A stretch of DNA of 64,000 nt from NCBI GenBank assembly GCA_003255065.1, contig QAOA01004976.1:396468-460467 (forward strand). Direction: 5' to 3'. A program made the translations under genes and the position numbers. Position 1 is the first letter of the stretch. Each line of letters begins with the position of its first letter. Origin of the DNA: Cercis canadensis (taxonomy: Eukaryota > Streptophyta > Magnoliopsida > Fabales > Fabaceae). The notes beneath the pieces were generated by a model. The model ran no database searches, was not told the DNA's origin, and worked only from the letters and a program-made list of their open reading frames with translations. Positions 34,250 through 46,793 of this stretch are shown here, in pieces.

Positions 34250-34903
34250 GCGTCAAACTTTGGATATTTAGCGGTGCAACCTGAATTGCATGCTTATAAT
34301 TGAAAGAAGAATTAACAGATGATTGTGGTATGATCATTATGCTAGAAAAATGATAATGGAGACTATAAATGGATGACTTTGAGGTATGAATAATTGCACT
34401 ATCTTGAGTGTAATATTGTTTCTCTATTAAAAGCAAGTTACCCAAAATACAATAAAATTCTCAAAAACTCTCAATGAAAAAGTGAATATTAATACATTTG
34501 AGAGTTTCCTTTTATAGACTTGAAAAGACACTAATAAACAAATATGATAGATCAGTAATCAACAGATATAATTGTCTATCCGAAACAAACACAACTGTCT
34601 ATTCAATTTTATTCATAAAACAAACAAATACAACTGTTTGTTTAGTAAACATTTTAATTTAATTAACTGACATCTAAATCGGGTTAAACCGACCCGAACA
34701 GATCAAGTCCGGTTATTAAAATTAGACTTTAAAATATTTCTCAATCAAAGACAATTAAGTATCTTTGACTTGCTAGGTTGTTGGGCTAGTATTATGGCCT
34801 AGTGTGGCCCATTTGTCTGAAGTTATTTTATAACTTTAGTTCTTTAATTTAACTAATGTGGGACTTGGTTTTATAACTATCATTACAAACTATTCAACAC
34901 ATT
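34250..34903 (-). mobile_element. Possible solo LTR of a Copia-type retrotransposon
   Basis: Read on the minus strand, it starts TGTTGAATAGTTTGTAATG and continues with AAGTCCCACATTAGTTAAA, sequences common at the 5' end of plant Copia LTRs. A TATA box (TCTATAAAAGGAAAC, + strand about 34509-34523) follows at an LTR-like distance. No CA-ended 3' limit, second LTR or 5-bp target duplication was found, so the lower boundary is approximate. Confidence 0.35.
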
Positions 34904-37867
34904 CTCTGTTCTTCTACTGCAATTTGAACTATATAGCTTTGAAGAATGATTGATCTTATAGGTTTACTTTGCAATATTTATGGAAGTTTCACCACCAAAC
35001 GGCAGGGCGTGCTGGTTAATTGCGACAAGTATAAGCATGCAATAAACACTGCAAATCTTGCTCTGTCTTAATCAATATCAACACTAAAATCCTATACAAC
35101 TTTTCTGCTATGGTCCCCTACCTTAAAGACTCTACATCATGGTTCAAGAAACAAAATTTATTGGAATTGACATGCTTTCTTTTGATTCTTTTTTCTTTTT
35201 TACTTTTACCCCTTACTGATTCAAGCCTTGGGGAATTTTTTTTTTTTTTACTTCATGTACAATTTTATTGAATAGCAGTAAAACTTCTTCACCAACTAAA
35301 CTCTGTTTTTATTGAACTCTTGAAAGATAATATTCAAAGAAAATGTCTTCATTACACTATTAACAATTACAACTTTACAAGTGTAAGGTCCCAATTGCTC
35401 CTCACATGACCACAAAAATTGAGGCTATGGCGTAAACATGAAGAAACTATCTGAAAAAATAATTCTATATGCATAATGAAGCTATTCTTGGAAATTCAGA
35501 TGTAAAACTTCATTATTATATGAGAACATGGAATTTGCCTAAAACATCATTTTGCTTTGGAATTGCTTCAAAACGTGCAGAACATACTGAGTGATTAATA
35601 ATGCAGACACCCACGTTAACCACCAGTTCACTTGACAAATGAAGGACAAGAGAAGTTTTAGTTCATCCAATGGTGCGAACATATGAATTACAATTCCATG
35701 TATCAGATTATTAGCATCAAGAGCTAGCTATCATATTAATCAGTGAAGGGTGTTTGAGTATGGTAAGAATAAATTTGAACAAACTAGAGAAGATGAGCAA
35801 CAGATTGGACGTGGTCAAGGAGACACAAGCCACAGAGAATGTTTCTGGTCCCAGAGACTAGAAAGTATGACTAAACAAGGAGTGGGATATGGGTGTCCAA
35901 CACTCTTCATGAATATGTTTTGCTGCACTAAAACAATGCTTTTTCGACCTTCAAGTCATGCTTCCTGTTTTTTGATTTTTTTTTTTTTGATAATTTCATC
36001 ACCGTAAATGATTTTCTTAATACAAAAAAGACAAACTCATTATGGTTTATCATCATGAGGTGAAGGGGAATAATCAGCGAGCTCTGTATTCAGCATATTC
36101 AAATTTTAAAAAAGACAAATCTGAGGGCTGGAAAGTTGTTTTTTCCCTTCAGTATTTGGACCAGTGTCAGAAAATTTCAAGGCAATGAAAGAAAAACTAG
36201 AGGTGAAAGAAATGGACATTTTACCCACTTATGAAATATAATGTGTTTCTTTGAAGCTTTAAACTTGCTGAATAAATAATGACAAAACACTAAAGCAAGG
36301 TTGGCTTTGTTGTTAGTTTCAAGCAAAAAGAAACAAGAAAAAAGTGAGACTACTTGATTTTTTTTTTCTGTAACAAAAAGAATAAGACCTAGTGTGAGGT
36401 AAAGAGAATCTATGGGATTGCACTTTTCTTTCAAGAAATGAAATAAAATAGAAACAAAGAGAGAATCACATGTTTTTTTTTTTTCCCAAGGAGACAGTAG
36501 AGAATATTAGGGTACTAAGGAAAATGACAATATAAATATTAAAAATGGAGGTGCAGTTGGAGACTAGATATTGCAATTTAAAAATATTTATTATACTTTT
36601 TAAAATATTTATTTAAATATTATATTTAAAAAAAATAAAAAATAAAAATCTAACTTATAGGGCCATGAGACACGCTAAATCTCATGTTCATGTCTAGTAA
36701 GAATACGTTACATGAGATATAGCCCGTTTGGTATTGTGAGAGAGTTGATTGACCTGCGCCTTCTCTTTCTCTCCTCCTTGTCTTTCCTTTTGGTTTTCTT
36801 GCTATTGCATGTGCCACGTGGACACGTAGCATTCTATGCAATATATTTCCACTAAACACGTTACATAATATATGACGTGTTTACATGGGTCTCACACATT
36901 AGATTTTATTTTTATTTTTTTAAAAATATAATATTTAAATAAATAAATTAAAAGGTATAAATTTATTTTTAAATTATAATATATGAGTTAAAGAGCCCGG
37001 AGAAGGGCACGTGATATAAGAATTCGCCCACTGTCTTATAATACTGTCTATATACTTGGCCTAATTAAATCCCCTATGGCTATATTTATATACAAGTAAA
37101 TAAATTGGAAGTAGAATAAGGAGTTTTAATTGGAGTTTGGACATAGAATAGGGTGGAAGGGATTCTCGAGTCTAGAAAGAGTTGGCCATGTGATAAAAGC
37201 AGCTTTCTTCGACTTGCAAAGCGACCACGCCCGTTTGGCTGCAATCATGCGGTCTACTTTGTTATTATTTCCTTCACTCCTACCCTTGCTTATTTCTTTC
37301 TTTCTTTTTATCCCTTTTGTCCTCTCCTAAGTTTACCTTGTTCTTCTACAAAACTACCCCTTCCTCTGCGCTAATAGTCAATACCCCTTGTGCTTTTCAC
37401 TTTCCAATACCATAGCCAAAGGGAAATGCTGATTGCAATTTCATTTGTGTCTTTATAAAACTGTCAATTAGATTCAACTTCGGCAAATGCAAAACAACTC
37501 AAAGGGTCAAACCCTTGAATTTTGAACAATCAACATTGACGCAGAGACCACTCTAGTTAAATATATATGTTTTAGATATATGGAAGGGACTATAACGGAA
37601 TGTACATATGATTAATTTTATAAACGTCAAGCATTAGGGTACGCTGCTATGATTATATGAAAACTAGTTGTAAGTCTGTACAATGAAAGGACAGCTAATT
37701 AATCAGAGAAATCAGACTCGTAAAAAGAAAAAAAAATATAGAAAAAACAGAAGAAAGAAGAGAATTAGTATAATAGTTATAAATAATCTTAATCCTAAAG
37801 AAAGAATTTTCTTTTAAGTATACATAATGATGTTGTGAACGATGCTCAAAGAAATTAGCCAAATTAC
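34904..37867. other. 3-kb intergenic stretch, no gene seen
   Basis: No protein family, splice pattern or bounded transposon was recognised. The short frames at 35750-36007, 36177-36434 and 37130-37374 lack conserved features. Bases 36560-36650 and 36900-36990 show inverted AT-rich similarity ([20 protein letters not shown] and its inverse), possibly another MITE. Confidence 0.35.
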
Positions 37868-38857
37868 ATAGGGAAATGGCAAACTTAAGAAAATTATGGT
37901 GAACAGTTAAGGTGAATTTAGGCAAGGGAAATTTTGCAAGTATCATCTCGGGAAGCATGGAGTCTGGAGACCCGCTCGTGCGGACTAGTCATCACGCTCC
38001 CTAAGTAGCTTAGTAAAAAATGTCATTTCAGAACCTTTTACTATTATTTTATTTATGTTGAGGAGTTTTTTGTTTTTGTTGTGGGCCAATATCAATATGA
38101 ATATGTAAATGTGATTACCTAAAGAACAAAAGTTTTAATTACAAAAAGGGGCTCGAGAACCAGAGGATTTCGTCAAAGAACCATGAGAGCTTTTAGTTCT
38201 CCAAAAAGCGGATTTACTCGCTTCCCAAAACCGCTCTCTACAATAGCTTTCATACACAGTCTTTCNATAGGGAAATGGCAAACTTAAGAAAATTATGGTG
38301 AACAGTTAAGGTGAATTTAGGCAAGGGAAATTTTGCAAGTATCATCTCGGGAAGCATGGAGACCCGCTCGTGCGGACTAGTCATCACGCTCCCTAAGTAG
38401 CTTAGTAAAATATGTCATTTCAGAACCTTTTACTGTTATTTTATTTATGTTGAGGAGTTTTTTGTTTTTGTTGTGGGGCCAATATCAGTATGAATATACC
38501 AACAAGCATGTAGATCAGCTGGTAAGGGGTTGTTCTAGCTTAACCAAGGGTCTCGGGTTCGAGCCCTTGGGAATACAGCTGCGTCTGTTGGGAGAGCTTT
38601 ACCGCCCTTGTGGTCCTTCCCGACTCGAAACCGGATTAGTCGGGCGTAGCCCGGACACCGGTGGGTAACCAAAAAAAAATATCACTATGAATATGTAAAT
38701 GTGATTAACTAAAGAACAAAAGTTTTAATTACAAAAAGGGGCTCGAGAACCAGAGGATTTCGTCAAAGAACCATGAGAGCTTTTAGTTCTCCAAAAAGCG
38801 GATTTACTCGCTTCCCAAAACCGCTCTCTACAATAGCTTTCATACACAGTCTTTCCC
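37868..38857. repeat. Duplicated LAX2 upstream region joined by a single N
   Basis: Copy 1 is 37868-38265 and copy 2 is 38267-38857; the N at 38266 is the joint. Apart from a SINE insertion with its target duplication and a 7-base length difference (GTCTGGA present only in copy 1), the two are almost identical. They share GGTGAACAGTTAAGGTGAAT, GGGGCTCGAGAACCAGAGGA and CGGATTTACTCGCTTCCC. The second copy leads directly into the LAX2-like promoter. Confidence 0.9.
38498..38678 (+). mobile_element. tRNA-derived SINE
   Basis: About 181 bases with Pol III promoter motifs: an A-box-like TAGATCAGCTGG (38511-38522) and a B-box GGTTCGAGCC (38556-38565). A body of unknown origin ends in ACCGGTGGGTAACC and a poly-A tail. 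Flanks ATATCAGTATGAATAT (38482-38497) and ATATCACTATGAATAT (38679-38694) are a 16-bp target duplication with one mismatch. The unoccupied target ATATCAATATGAATAT is preserved at 38089-38104 in the neighbouring copy of the region. Confidence 0.88.
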
Positions 38858-38883
38858 AGCATTCGAGAACCTCTCGTGTCCTG

Positions 38884-38891
38884 TATATATA
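38884..38891 (+). promoter_or_regulatory. Probable TATA box of the LAX2-like gene
   Basis: TATATATA lies 161 bases before the ATG at 39052, followed by a purine-rich leader with GAGA repeats. Confidence 0.5.
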
Positions 38892-39051
38892 TCACTACTC
38901 CAAAACTACTCTTCATTATCTCCTCATTTCCTATCTCACGCCATTGAAACCCAACTCCAAGAAGAAGAAGGAGAAGCAAAACCAAAGCAAGTTGAGAGAG
39001 TGAAACTGCAAGGTAGATAGAGAGAGTGAGTAAGAGTAAGAGAGAAAGAAA

Positions 39052-42000
39052 ATGGCAACGGATAAGGCGGTGGAAACCGTAATAGTTGGAAACTATGTGG
39101 AAATGGAAACGGAAGGGAAACCTAAGGGCATAAAGTCCAGGTTATCAGAGTTTTTGTGGCATGGTGGTTCTGTTTATGATGCTTGGTTTAGCTGCGCTTC
39201 CAACCAGGTTAATTGCTTTTAGTTTATAGTGGCTGTAGTGTGTTGATATATATATATATATATACACACCTTGTTGTTGTGTCGTGGGTTTTGTAATGTT
39301 TTTGTTGTTTTGGTTCTTTTATACTATGTATCAGGTGGCTCAAGTCCTGCTTACGTTGCCATATTCATTTTCCCAACTGGGAATGCTTTCTGGGATACTT
39401 TTTCAACTCTTCTACGGCTTGTTGGGTAGCTGGACAGCTTACCTCATTAGCATACTCTACGTTGAATACAGAACCAGAAAAGAGAGAGAAAAAGTTGATT
39501 TCAGAAACCATGTCATCCAGGTTCAACAAACACAACACAACTAATTAAGCTTGTTTTTTCTCTTTTATTTTCATCTTCTATAATAACCAAGGATTACCTC
39601 TCATCATCATCTTAATTTGTTTCCTTTGAATGATACAGTGGTTTGAGGTTCTTGATGGGCTCCTCGGGAAGTACTGGAGAAACGTGGGTTTGGCTTTTAA
39701 CTGCACTTTCCTTCTTTTTGGATCTGTTATCCAACTCATAGCTTGTGCAAGGTACCTACTATCTCTGACCCTAGCTTTAACCATATCCTCATTTTATAAA
39801 AAAAAAAAAGCAGAGCGGGGCAGTTACCCTATAAACCCAGCCACCCACCCACATTAATCTCTGATAAGTGATAATTGATGTCACTGCTGCAAGTGCAATT
39901 TGGTTTGTTAATTAAATGAATTCTACTTAATTTACGCAGCAACATATATTACATAAATGACAATCTGGACAAAAGGACTTGGACTTACATCTTCGGAGCT
40001 TGCTGTGCCACCACTGTCTTTATTCCTTCCTTTCACAACTACAGAATCTGGTCCTTTTTGGGCCTTCTCATGACCACTTACACCGCTTGGTACCTCGCCG
40101 TTGCCTCTCTCCTCCACGGCCAGGTAATTATTAATTTCTCATTTATTATTATTAAAAAAAGCTTTATAATTATAAATCATCATTAAGTGTTATTATAAAC
40201 ATGGTGTAGGTGGAAGGAGTTAAGCATTCGGGTCCCACCAAATTGGTTCTATATTTCACTGGGGCCACCAACATTCTCTACACGTTCGGGGGACATGCTG
40301 TTACTGTGTAAGACAATCTCACTTATATTGTTCATGTCCTTTACGTTCCTTCACAAATTTGCCCTTGTTTATTTTTTTGCCTGTTTAGTTAGCATGGCAT
40401 ATCAGAGAGCTGAGCTGGTGGCAAATTTCTCAAATATTCTGCATTATTGTAACGAATGTTGGTTGACCAAAATGCCCTGGGTAGGCGTGGGGGGCAAAAA
40501 AGTGCCTCTATTCTTGGGAATCCTTGAGTTTCTTTTCAGGATGTAGAAAGCCTGTGCTCTTTCTCTAATTGGTTCTGCTTTTATCATGAGAAAGACCCTG
40601 AGACCTCCAGCTTTCATCAGTGGATGCTAGATCTTAGCTTTCAGGTCTTTTAACAGAGTAGGCCCAAACATTGTTCCTAGAGGCAAAAAGTACCTTCTTT
40701 TTTAAAAAAAAATGTGGGTTTTCTTAATATGTATCATCAAGAAAAAGAAACTATATATTGAAGTGATTAAAGATAAAAATGATAAAGGTAGTGATGATGG
40801 GTTATTAATTTAGTAGATGAGATGAGTAAATTTATTAAAGATTCTATGAATGTATTGATGCAGGGAGATAATGCACGCAATGTGGAAGCCACAGAAGTTC
40901 AAGGCCATATACTTACTGGCTACCCTGTATGTGCTGACACTGACGCTTCCATCGGCAGCAGCAGTGTATTGGGCATTCGGGGACATGCTTCTAAATCACT
41001 CCAACGCTTTTTCTCTGCTCCCAAGATCTCCCTTCCGAGATATGGCTGTCATTTTAATGCTCATCCACCAGGTATACATACATATGTCTATCGTATATTC
41101 GTATAAATACATATACTCGTATATTATTATATACATGAGATATATGAATACTCAGTGTTTGAGTTATATACATATATATGCAGTTTATTACATTTGGGTT
41201 TGCATGCACACCATTATACTTTGTATGGGAGAAAGCAATAGGGATGCATGAATGCAAGAGCCTGTGCAAGCGTGCGGCGGCGAGATTGCCTGTAGTGGTA
41301 CCTATATGGTTCTTGGCCATCATATTCCCATTCTTTGGTCCCATCAACTCCACCGTTGGATCCCTTCTCGTCAGCTTCACTGTTTACATCATCCCCGCCC
41401 TGGCCTACATTTTCACCTATAAATCTGCCGCTGCCCGAGAGGTACTCTATACTCTTCTTCTAAATACAATTCAATTTTAAATAAACGCTGTTTATGTAAG
41501 GTTTAAGTTTGAATTTCTTTGATAAGCAATCTGTAAATATTACTGTAAATCTTGGCTAAAGCCTGCGACATACTCCGAAAGTAGAATGAGAGACCTCCCA
41601 TCATCTTAAACTTAACTTTTGCTTATATATATCAAGTAGCACAAGTTCATGAATCAAATAGGTACCCATGTGGTTCATCTGTCTGAACCACAATAGTTTG
41701 ACTGAGTATCACCAGTGCTAGAATTTATTCCATTAATTATATAGTATTTATTTTTCTGCTTGTTTGCTTGCTTCTATTTATTGTGTCCAAAACTAAACCG
41801 TGTGGGGTTAGCGTAAGGTCACCGTCTAGCAGACCAGCCCCGGGGCTTTCTCCTAAACCAACAACATAATATAATATCTTTCATCGTTTCTGTAATGTAT
41901 CTGCTTCTGGTTTAGTTTATTTAATTAAGAAAAACAAGATTGGTAGGTAAGGACAACAAACTCAAAAATAAAATAAAAACACGCAATGATACAGAATATT

Positions 42001-42420
42001 GGTCTGCACTACAGTGCACATGATTCCCCAGATCCGGGAAGAACTCCCATAAACTGTCTTTTCTGATACGTTATATCTACCGTACGTTTCCAATTATAGT
42101 AGTCGTGTGATTAATATGTATTGTTTCAATTATTAATTAATTAATTGATTAATTGTGATGTGATGCAGAATGCAGTAGAGCAACCGCCCAAGTGGGTAGG
42201 AAGGTGGGCTGGGACGTATACAATCAACGTATTTGTGGTGGTGTGGGTGCTGATAGTTGGGTTTGGATTTGGTGGGTGGGCGAGCATGGTAAACTTCATA
42301 CACCAGATTGACACATTCGGTCTCTTCACCAAGTGTTTCCAGTGCCCGGTACCACCACAACCCCTCAACGCCACTGCACCTTCGCCTCTTCACCACCCCC
42401 ACTCTCCCCATTCCCATTGA
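39052..42420 (+). CDS. LAX2: Auxin influx carrier, AUX/LAX family (LAX2-like)
   Basis: Plasma-membrane H+/auxin (IAA) symporter of the AUX1/LAX family, 484 aa, predicted to have about 11 membrane segments. Eight exons join in frame: 39052-39207, 39335-39520, 39639-39751, 39940-40123, 40210-40307, 40864-41071, 41184-41441, 42169-42420. Hallmarks include ETVIVGNYVEME (residues 8-19), WHGGSVYDAWFSCASNQ, QVLLTLPYSFSQLGMLSG, SNIYYINDNLDKRTWTYIFG, HAMWKPQKFKAIY, HQFITFGFACTPLYFVWEK, FPFFGPINSTVGSLLVSFT and HQIDTFGLFTKCFQCP. The C-terminus is Pro/His-rich, as in LAX2 rather than AUX1. No residue seems missing, so the gene looks functional. Introns contain a TA microsatellite (39246-39264) and a long AT-rich seventh intron. 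Subfamily placement rests on the N- and C-terminal wording. Confidence 0.95.
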
Positions 42421-43009
42421 CTCTCCCAATATTGTATTCAACTGAATCAGAGAGAGTTCCCAGAAACCATTGCTCCAATCATCATGCTTCATATTCATGG
42501 AGAACACATCATGTACACCCCACTTGAATCAAACTTTAAATTTATGTATTCCCCAATGAATACGCTTTTGGCCTCATAAACATGTCTCTTTCTTCTTCAA
42601 CTTCTCTATCTTTCTCTCTCTATTCTACTCTTATCTCTTATGTTGAGCACTTTGATTCTATTAATTAGTGAAGTTGGCTTTCAACCATTTTTTGTAATCA
42701 TTTAAAAAGAATGTGAAGGAGATCTACATTAATTGCAATTGCTAAAACAAAGATTCAAAGCTTTGCATGCCACCTATGTATCACAATATTAGACAATTGA
42801 TAGAGTGAAGTTAGAGTTTGTTCATGAAAGGAGGGAATTTGGCTAGATTATCATTCTTAGAATAATTTTTATTTTATGTTAATCCGAAATTTTGAGTTTA
42901 AAATGATGAATCTGTGTTAAAACTTTAGCAATGAATCATCAAATGAGTTGGTTGGTTGATATATGTCGTTGCCGGCCGGAGTTAGAGCGAGGTCAACAAC
43001 TTACAAAAA
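42421..43009. other. 3' flank of the LAX2-like gene
   Basis: Probably contains the 3' UTR of the auxin carrier. No other feature is recognised. Confidence 0.4.
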
Positions 43010-43255
43010 GAGAGAGGGAGAAGCCAGAGTCGGAGCTTCAGTGTTACCTCCGACGCTCAAGTTAACTAGGTCGAGGGACTAGGTCGAGGGAGAAAGTGAG
43101 AGGAACATAGAGAGAGAGAGAACAAGACGTTGGAGTGTGTGTGTGAAAATGAGAAATGGAGAATGTATATCTTATGTAAGGGTGTTTGGTTCTTTTACTG
43201 TAGAAGAGGGTAATGAATTTATTAGATATTATCAATATCTAACTCATAGTAAAGC
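43010..43255. repeat. Dispersed repeat, copy A
   Basis: Shares with 44330-44510, in the same orientation, GTCGAGGGAGAAAGTGAGAGGA, GTGTGTGAAAATGAG and TTATTAGATATTATCAA-type blocks. Identity is patchy, so the pair is old. The 1.1 kb between them shows no transposon genes. Confidence 0.55.
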
Positions 43256-44329
43256 AATAACAAAATGTTTTTGGAACTTACGAGAATTTAGCAATAAGAA
43301 AATGTATTGCAGGTGATGTCTCCGGTGCTATGAAAACAAAAATGAAAAAGAAAGTAAGAAACCCAAAGTCTCTGGCTTTTTCCTTCACAACGATCCAAGT
43401 GCGCAGGAACTTCGATCATGAAAATGATTAGACATGAAATAAAGGCAAAACGTGCAGGTAGGATTGGGGAATTCTAGTTACAGGGCATCTTTTCCTTTTT
43501 ACCATGTTCCCCAGACCCAGGTTGTAAGAGTAAGAGCTCGCAGAGAAGAAAAAGGACAATGAGACAAACCCAAATAATTAAAGAACAAAGGCAATAAAGG
43601 AGAGGTGACGTATCTTATTAGAACTTAGATGGAAATAGCAAGTGTTGCTGTTGCCAAAACAATAAGGCTGCTGTAGTAGTCGACATATATATACAGAGTT
43701 TTGTGGGAGGGAATCTAATAATAAGGGTAATCTATCTCCCTCGAAAGACTTGCGTTATAAACAGTGACTATGCTATCAAAACAGACCTTTCATGAGAACT
43801 CTGAAACCATATACGCCTTTACAACACGCATGCGAAACCCGGAGAAGAAAGAGGAAACCAAAATATATAACATAACAACAAATTACAACAACCATAATAG
43901 CAAAGCCTTTGAGACTTTTTCAGTTAAAGCTCATTTTCTCTTATTCCTTTATTCCAAAGACAAGAAGAGGATGCTCTGCTATCAACATAAGAGACATCAT
44001 GCTCCTCTCTTTGCTTTACCTCCAAAGTCACTGTATTTCCCACATTTTCTTCATTGGTCAATTGTGAACTCTATTCCTCCCCTTTTCCTTTCTGTCTTTT
44101 TCTGCTTTTGAATCAAATAAGACACGAGTATTAATTGAACCATTCTTGTTGGAACTCGTACTAGCTAGCTTCCATTTTTTGTTTTCTATATTCTTTGGGC
44201 CATCGCTGGCCCTTCCAGTTTCAAACTTACAAATTTCATTCTGTATTAAACTAATAAAAATACATACTGTAGTTTTGAGTTCCACAACCTATAAAAAAAG
44301 AAACAGATATTGAGTGGAGGCCGGAGCTC
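43256..44329. other. Sequence between two direct repeats, no gene seen
   Basis: The open frame at 43764-44111 has low-complexity composition and no family motif. No primer-binding site or polymerase fragment was found that would make this an LTR element. Confidence 0.3.
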
Positions 44330-44515
44330 TGGCGCCACTTTTGGCACACAAATTAGTTAAGTCGAGGGAGAAAGTGAGAGGAATCGAGAGAGTGTGTGAG
44401 GAAGGATTGTGTGTGAAAATGAGTTAGAGATGGAAAATATATACCTTATGCAAAAACATTTAATCCTTTTATTATAGACAAGATAGTGAATTTACTAGGT
44501 ATTATCAAATACATA
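44330..44515. repeat. Dispersed repeat, copy B
   Basis: Partner of 43010-43255 in direct orientation; see the shared GAGGGAGAAAGTGAGAGGA and GTGTGTGAAAATGAG blocks. Confidence 0.55.
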
Positions 44516-45273
44516 GAAACGATCTCATGTTTGGATAATTTGTTTCAATGTCCTCATTCGGCACCAGAAAATAAGAAAATCTTGTAAAAGATCACGTGCC
44601 AAATACAAATAGATGACTTCTGCAGTGGCATATGCACTGCGCCAATGTTAATTTGCCTTGTAGCCTAGGTACATTAATTCAAGAAATGCTTGTCTCTTTT
44701 GAATTTCAGCAAATTTACTGTGAATTCAGTTACTAATTACAAATGTATCAAAATTTTCATTTCTTATGTTTTTTTTTTAGATTCTTCATTTATTATATAT
44801 TTTGATTTGACTAATTATCATTATTAAACTTACTTTTTTAGCATGAATTTAAAATTTATTAATAATTAATATATAATATTTGAATTTAAAGAATATTATT
44901 TTACAAACAGAAAAATTATATAACTATTTGTACAAATCTAATTATATAGCAATTAAAAGTGTTTAGTTGTTAATAATAAGTAAATAAAAAAATTATATTT
45001 GAGTAAACTGTATGAAACTCCCTTTAATTATAGTCAACATGCACAAAATTTACAAAAATGACACATGTCACTCACATAATGTCATTAAAATGTGATTTAA
45101 TCTCTTTCATCCCTTATTAAAAATAAGTATGAATAAAAATAATAAAAATTAAAAAAAATATAATTGATTAAATAAAATATATAAATTAATAAAAAAGTAC
45201 CTAAATTAATGAAACTATAATTAAAGTGAAATAAAAGCACCTAAAATAAAGGAATAATAATAATAATAATAAT
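44516..45273. other. AT-rich intergenic DNA before the assembly gap
   Basis: No gene seen. It ends in an AAT microsatellite that runs into the gap. Confidence 0.35.
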
Positions 45274-45442
45274 NNNNNNNNNNNNNNNNNNNNNNNNNNN
45301 NNNNNNNNNNNNNNNNNNNNNNNNNNNNNNNNNNNNNNNNNNNNNNNNNNNNNNNNNNNNNNNNNNNNNNNNNNNNNNNNNNNNNNNNNNNNNNNNNNNN
45401 NNNNNNNNNNNNNNNNNNNNNNNNNNNNNNNNNNNNNNNNNN
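45274..45442. other. Assembly gap (169 N)
   Basis: A run of 169 N characters. The left edge is an AAT microsatellite and the right edge a repeat-like sequence with GTGCCACGTGGC and repeated GGACTAAA/GGACCAAA motifs (45443-45610), both likely causes of the break. The open frame that spans it has no meaning. Confidence 0.95.
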
Positions 45443-46477
45443 TTAACGTGCCACGTGGCCTTTTCTGTTAAGTCCAATTAACAGACATAAGCGGAGGACG
45501 AAAATGACCGACGGAACAATCTTCCAAGGACTAAAGTGTCGGTGAAAATCTTTGGAGGACTAAACTGTCACCGAACCTATCTTTCGAGGACCAAACAGGG
45601 GTTTTACTCTTAAATTATTTAGTATTTGGATACATACTTGGAGAAGTACTTTTAAAATCTATAAGTTTTTTCATAAGCATTTAGATAGATCAGTATATAA
45701 GTGCTTATAATTATGAAAATTACTAAAAATGACATTAATAAGCACTTATTAAAGATTGTGTTCGGATAAACAAGCATTTTGTTATATTTTCTAAGAAAAA
45801 TAAAAAAAATATTTTATATTAGTGTCATAATTATTATATTTTGATTCAAGTAGTTAATTTTTTGGTTGTTAGATAATTATTATTTTGAAATATCATTTCT
45901 TATAATCAAAGTGGTTCTTGGCTTGCTATATTAAAAACCTCGCACATAGATAAACTGTCATTAACAAATGTTCTTGTTTTATTGTATTGGTGATCATGAT
46001 AAGCATGAAATATGTAATTATGCATCACATGCCAGATTTATACATTCGGAAACTAAAGTTATATTGACAATTTGACCTTGGTCAATATTATATTTGCTAG
46101 TCTGCATTATTTAAATTTTTCTAACTAATATCTACAATAAATTGTGCCGAAAAGAAAGAAATAAAAATTGAATGCCTCAAGCATAGTTTGTGTTCAACTC
46201 TTACTAGGACCTTCAATATGTAAAGTACCAAAAAAACAGTAGAGAACTTGATAGTATCATTTTGAATGACATATGTATGGGAACAATATAGAGAACTTAA
46301 ATCTCTCCTTAAAAAAATAACAAATAATACCTAATTTTGAAAGTTAGCAATTCCATAAATTGTATTCTATATAGAAGTAATAAGGGCAATAAAACTAAAT
46401 ATGTGTAGACAACTAATTTTTTATTTGCTCTCTAATCTATTCCATTTGCCTAATGCTCTCTTCATTTGGTTCCTCCC
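45443..46477. other. Repeat edge and AT-rich DNA
   Basis: Bases 45443-45610 look like one end of a transposon, with several GGA(C)TAAA repeats spaced at about 30 bases, its other end lost in the gap. The rest is AT-rich with no gene. Confidence 0.35.
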
Positions 46478-46705
46478 TTAAGATATCACTAGGCCCCTTT
46501 CATCAAGAATTTTTTCATCAACAAACTCAAAGTTCTCATTGAATGCTTCAAATTCTGCATCACTTGTATCATGTCTTCTAATAAAGTTGTGCAAAGCTGT
46601 GCAAGTAACTATGACTTTAACTTGTGTCTCCAATGAGAATAGAGGCATAGCACTCAGTCTTGCTTTGCAAAACCTGCCAGTCTCAAGAGAGATACACCAA
46701 GTCAT
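46478..46705 (-). pseudogene. PIF/Harbinger transposase C-terminal fragment
   Basis: The translation contains GRFCKARLSAMPLFSLETQV followed by KVIVTCTALHNFIRRHDTSD. This matches the end of plant Harbinger (HARBI1-type) DDE transposases, where the usual form is RF.IL..MPPFSLETQ then ACCALHNFIRR. Only about 75 residues remain and the upstream catalytic DDE region is not seen, so it is a truncated relic. No terminal repeats could be linked to it. Confidence 0.7.
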
Positions 46706-46793
46706 GACAAAATCATCAGGTAATGAAGTACTCCATGACCAGCTACTACTTGAAGTTGACCCGTTTATAGTTAAAATGAGTCAATCATTATAA

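Noticed and set aside
41780..41860. GC-richer patch in LAX2 intron 7 with a tRNA-like look (GGGGTTAGCGTAAGG)
   Set aside because: No cloverleaf with a T-arm GGTTCGA could be formed; at most an old SINE scrap.
43010..44515. LTR retrotransposon bounded by the two direct repeats
   Set aside because: The repeats are patchy, and no TG..CA ends, primer-binding site or polyprotein fragment was found in the 1.1 kb between them.
45241..45477. 78-codon frame on -
   Set aside because: It is made of gap characters.
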